Source: Tachypleus tridentatus (Eukaryota; Arthropoda; Merostomata; Xiphosura; Limulidae). Taken from it: 64,000 nt of DNA. Location of the stretch: assembly GCF_004210375.1 (NCBI RefSeq), contig NW_027467782.1:25585276-25649275 (forward strand), written 5' to 3'. The position numbers were made by a program, and so were the translations under genes. The notes beneath the pieces were generated by a model, which was not told the origin of the DNA, ran no database searches, and saw only the letters and a program-made list of their open reading frames with translations. Below, in pieces: positions 60,429 to 64,000 of the stretch (its first letter is position 1; each line of letters begins with the position of its first letter).

Positions 60429-60604
60429 ATCATAGTAGGGTAATCAGTGATGTCGAGAAACCCACTTGTTGAGAAATATATATGCAAAAATATTGTTTGG
60501 GTTGAGAAAATATTTTACATAGAAGAGCGAACAACGTTTCAACCTTCTTCGGTCATTGTCAGGTTCACAAACGAGCCGTTTTTGCATATATATCATAGTA
60601 GGGT
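60429..60604. mobile_element. 150-bp mini-insertion with Penelope-like end and 13-bp target duplication
   Basis: ATCATAGTAGGGT at 60429-60441 is repeated exactly at 60592-60604. Between them lies a non-coding insert with GAAGAGCGAACAACGTTTCA and ACCTTCTTCGGTCATTGTC, which on the minus strand resembles the Penelope-like 3' end at 56300. It also has an internal repeat: ATATATATGCAAAAA near 60475-60490 and its reverse complement near 60580-60592. It looks like a short non-autonomous relative and a recent insertion. Confidence 0.75.
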
Positions 60605-60734
60605 GTATATTTCAAATAAATATCTTTTATTTTGAAAGGTTGGGGGTATAATTGGTAGAAATATTAGAGGTAGTTTCTATTTATTTGCTTTCTACATTAA
60701 AGTATTTAATGGAAACTGTATTCCCACCAAAAAG

Positions 60735-60825
60735 ATTATAATATTATAATGTCCCAAAGCTGAAAGAACAAGCATTTTTGGTTGGACATGAATTCAAACC
60801 CACTACTCCAGACTGAGTTGAACTT
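60735..60825 (-). repeat. old Thr-type SINE fragment
   Basis: ATTATAATGTCCCAAAGCTG, AAGCATTTTTGG and TGAATTCAAACCCACTACTC follow the order of the SINE body and B-box in reverse orientation, much diverged. Confidence 0.55.
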
Positions 60826-60829
60826 GGAA

Positions 60830-62960
60830 TATATAAGACCATAACACAAGGTTTTGTGACTAAAAGATGAAGATTTCACAAAAGTATCAGGATGAATATG
60901 AATGCATATCTGTTTGATATCAATGTTCCTTTCATTCATTTCTCTCAGTTTTGATAACAAATATTATAATAAAAAATGTTCATTGTGGCAAACAAAATAA
61001 TAATTTGATATAAGCAAAGGTTTGTTTCTTCCTAATTCATAACAACATTCTTACATCAATATGACTTGTAAATTTGACATTGAATCAGGCTGTACATTTA
61101 CAGTCTTCACAATATGTAGACTGCTGCAAGTAATTATGAAAGAAAAAAGTATTTAACATATTCCAGAAACAAAACTATACTTGGTATAATATTTATAATT
61201 ATAAGCAACAACTTAACTGAACTTCACATACATGCTATCAAAGATATTTGTATGAGATATGTTTGAAAATCTTCTTGTTGTATTTAATTTTTTAAAATCA
61301 GTTTTCAAAACTACAATGAACATGCCTCAGACTGATACTGTCATAAACATTAAAAACTTTATATTCATTAGATATACAAGTTGACTTCAGGTTATTTGTG
61401 TTGTTTACCTTTGGTGTTAACTTTTGCATCTAGTGTATTGACATTTACAATCTTTCAAAGGTACACTGGATATTTACATCTAAATGACATAATGGGTATT
61501 TAATTATTAGCCAGGATTCCATATAGTTTTGATAGAAGAGTACACTATGGAGAAGTGGTGGTAGGCTTGAGATGGGCTAAAAAATCCATTCATAAATGAT
61601 TTACAGCAGCTTCAAGGAATTTAGAAAACCTGTCTTGTTTGAAACATCAAATTTTGGAGAAAAATAAATCACACACACAAAAAAATTCCAACTTCTATTA
61701 ATAAATGGGACAGTTGGTGAATATCTTCTCAGTTAAAATGGTCTGTTGCTTGTATAGCCAAGTATTTTATCTAATAAATAACACATGATCTATGCAACCT
61801 TTTACATCTGTTGGTGAAAAGTGACAAATTAATGAGAAATTCTATGAATGTATTGTTTATGGAAATTTTGATAAGCCGGTCTCTTGATATTTTTGGAATG
61901 ACAAAAACAATCTTTTGCATCAAGAACTACTTGCCCTAAAGTTTACTCCATGTAAATAAATAAAACACAAGCATTTAGCATCTTCAACAAAAAAATTACA
62001 AATATATCTTTGTGGCAAATCCTGACTTTTCCAAAATAAATCTGACCATATCCATTCCCTCTCTTCAGTTGATCACTCACCAAATCAGATTACAAGTATC
62101 CAGAGAAGTAGCTTCTACATCTTACAACAATAAAGTTTCACATACACAAGGAAGTGTAAAGTACAATACAACTATTTCATGAAACAATGGATATGACTCT
62201 TTGAATCTTAACCCATTCTTAGATATCCCTCTTTGTGTAACACTGAAGGGAGAGTCTGCATGATATATTTCAACTAATGTTATGCTATGACTAGTCAGTA
62301 ACATCTTAGTGATCAGCTTTCATTATGCTCTAAATGCCACATGTAATGTGTAGAAATTCACACACCTACATGTGGTAAATTAATACAATAGTATTATGAT
62401 GTTGAACAACCAAGTTACTGCTACAATGAAGTTATTTCATTTATGCCACATATCATCCTCAGCAGTTTTCAGTTCATTTCTGTGTGCTTGTGCATCATGC
62501 AATTCAATGATTTATAAAAAGAATCCAGTTTATGATTAACATTGTAATTGTGTCTGTTGAGGTTCACACAAATAGTGGTTTTCACTGTTTTAGTTACTGG
62601 TGAAGTCATGATCAGAAAATTATTTTTGGGAGCAGTTTGGTCGTACATAAGTTGTTTAATATTTCACTGCATGTTGTAGGTATGCAGCAGCCATTCCAGA
62701 TGTATGATAAATTTTAATTGTGTTTTTCATAAATTGGTTTTGATTCATAGTTTTTACACTAAACATTTTTTAATCTTTTTGCTTATTTTATTTAGTATGT
62801 TAGATTTTCTGTTTTTAAATGCAGTTTAAGTGTCTATGTAAATCAGATGCAAGTCTTATATGAATACTGATCTTTTATTATAGGCAAACGTTACAAGCTG
62901 TATCTATTGTGCTGTACCACTTGTACTTGTATTTTTATTGTCATATCATCCTAAAGTGAG
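60830..62960. other. AT-rich stretch, nothing recognised
   Basis: No coding frame, repeat family or RNA gene recognised up to the start of the duplicated block. Confidence 0.5.
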
Positions 62961-62963
62961 GCG

Positions 62964-64000
62964 ATTTTCAATCATTACAATAATTAGTACTTCCTTACTA
63001 TGAAATGGACTGTAGTACAGTGCACGAGGTTCAGAGTTAGAATTAACAGTGTGGAATATGTATTAAAGTTATTGATTTCATCTCTATCTACACATCTTCT
63101 TGTTCAATTCTCCATGAGCCTGTTGTAGTCCTAAGAAACCTAGAAGATAGTAGTTGGATGGAGACTTAGTTTTAATGTTTGAGTAATGATTATTTTGGTG
63201 ATTGCACAATGATATTAGGTGGGATTTCTTATTGTTCATGTTTGAAATAATTCTATGCAAAACATTTAGGGATTTGTATTTTGCAGCTACTTATAACTGT
63301 GTGATAAGCATCACTGTACTTGAATACCACACATTAAGGTCAATCTGAGGTTTAGTTTAATAAACTGAGTGCTAGCTCAGCTAGTGTGCTTTCCAAAGAG
63401 AATAAACCATGGTTACTTGAAAATTTAATTTAAATGATTAGCCAAATCTCTCGTCATCTGATTAGTGACGTGCATGAATGGATTAAGGAGATTCACACTA
63501 TCCCTATGTCTACTATCTAACAAAACCACAGCCAAGTGAACTGGCTTGGAGAAATCAGCATAACCAGTCAAAAGTTCACAGTTCCTCCTGCACAATTTCT
63601 CAGGCTTTGCAAAGTGTATTCACAAGTAAACTTGTGTTTTTGTTGTTGATGTTTTAGTTTATGAAGAAAGGGTCATGTTCAAAAGCTTTTGTTTTTAGAC
63701 CAGATACAGTTCACTTAATAAAAATGATTAATTACAATGGAAATTCATTGTATGGATAAAATAACTTTTGTATTATTTTAAAAAATGGTTACATAAAAAA
63801 ACGTTTTTTTTACATACCCCTTTTGAAACTGAGGTGGTGAAAATAAATATTATGATACCACGTGTCCACTGAATGGCATAATATCACAACATTCATTTCA
63901 ATTTCTATGACTCAATGATGAAAGCTGGACAAGAAAAATTTACTTACCGCAAAATTTTTCATTAAACATTTTCTTCAAAACACTAATTTCAAATCAGGTG
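62964..64000 (+). repeat. copy 2 of the ~1.04-kb direct duplication
   Basis: Matches 14316-15351 at about 99%. The sequence left of 62964 does not match the sequence left of the gap, so the visible left border of the match is the gap edge. The right border is beyond the window. Confidence 0.95.

Overview
The window looks like AT-rich, intron-rich, repeat-laden animal DNA. Several hundred-base tRNA-derived SINEs recur in many copies (tRNA-like head, then a conserved body with GGTGGGTGGTGATGACTAGC). I associate this family with horseshoe crabs (Xiphosura), so a horseshoe crab or a close chelicerate is my best guess. That is recognition from memory, not a search result. Nothing prokaryotic is present, and no CRISPR array, rRNA or intact tRNA gene was seen.

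Layout. 1-13.8 kb: a 34-bp minisatellite, then, on the minus strand, eight recognisable exons of an anoctamin (TMEM16) gene in the correct order and phase. It carries stops, deletions and missing exons, so it is a decayed host gene. A 500-N scaffold gap (13816-14315) follows. The first 1,036 bases right of the gap are repeated at ~99% identity at the very end of the window (62964-64000), which suggests a retained second haplotype or a recent duplication. 16.8 kb: one broken exon of a ZC3H15-like CCCH zinc-finger gene. 18.9-19.7 kb: LINE 3' end and a transposase-like scrap. 22.5-24.5 kb: a TTAA-flanked piggyBac-type MITE just upstream of an intronless zinc-binding, possibly transposase-derived gene. 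26.3-30.9 kb: a LINE with ORF1, endonuclease and structured 3' UTR but no reverse transcriptase, flanked on both sides by unidentified minus-strand coding-like sequence.

32.7-43.2 kb holds the best host gene: six exons for a secreted-signal, single-pass membrane protein with one Ig domain, a short Cys-rich Eph-receptor/TNFR-like module, a transmembrane helix and a long cytoplasmic tail. Splice sites and phases agree throughout, apart from one extra C in a C6 run. Its first intron holds SINEs, a 353-bp near-perfect inverted repeat and a decayed unidentified coding segment.

43-64 kb is mainly repeat territory: two unidentified minus-strand exon-like segments (44.5-45.0 kb), Jockey-like LINE fragments (45.3-46.0, 51.8-53.7 kb), a dense SINE cluster (46.8-53.9 kb), a Penelope-like element (56.3-57.7 kb) and a mini-insertion of the same kind with a 13-bp target duplication (60.44-60.59 kb). 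Long AT-rich stretches at 54.2-56.3 and 57.7-62.9 kb show nothing I can annotate.
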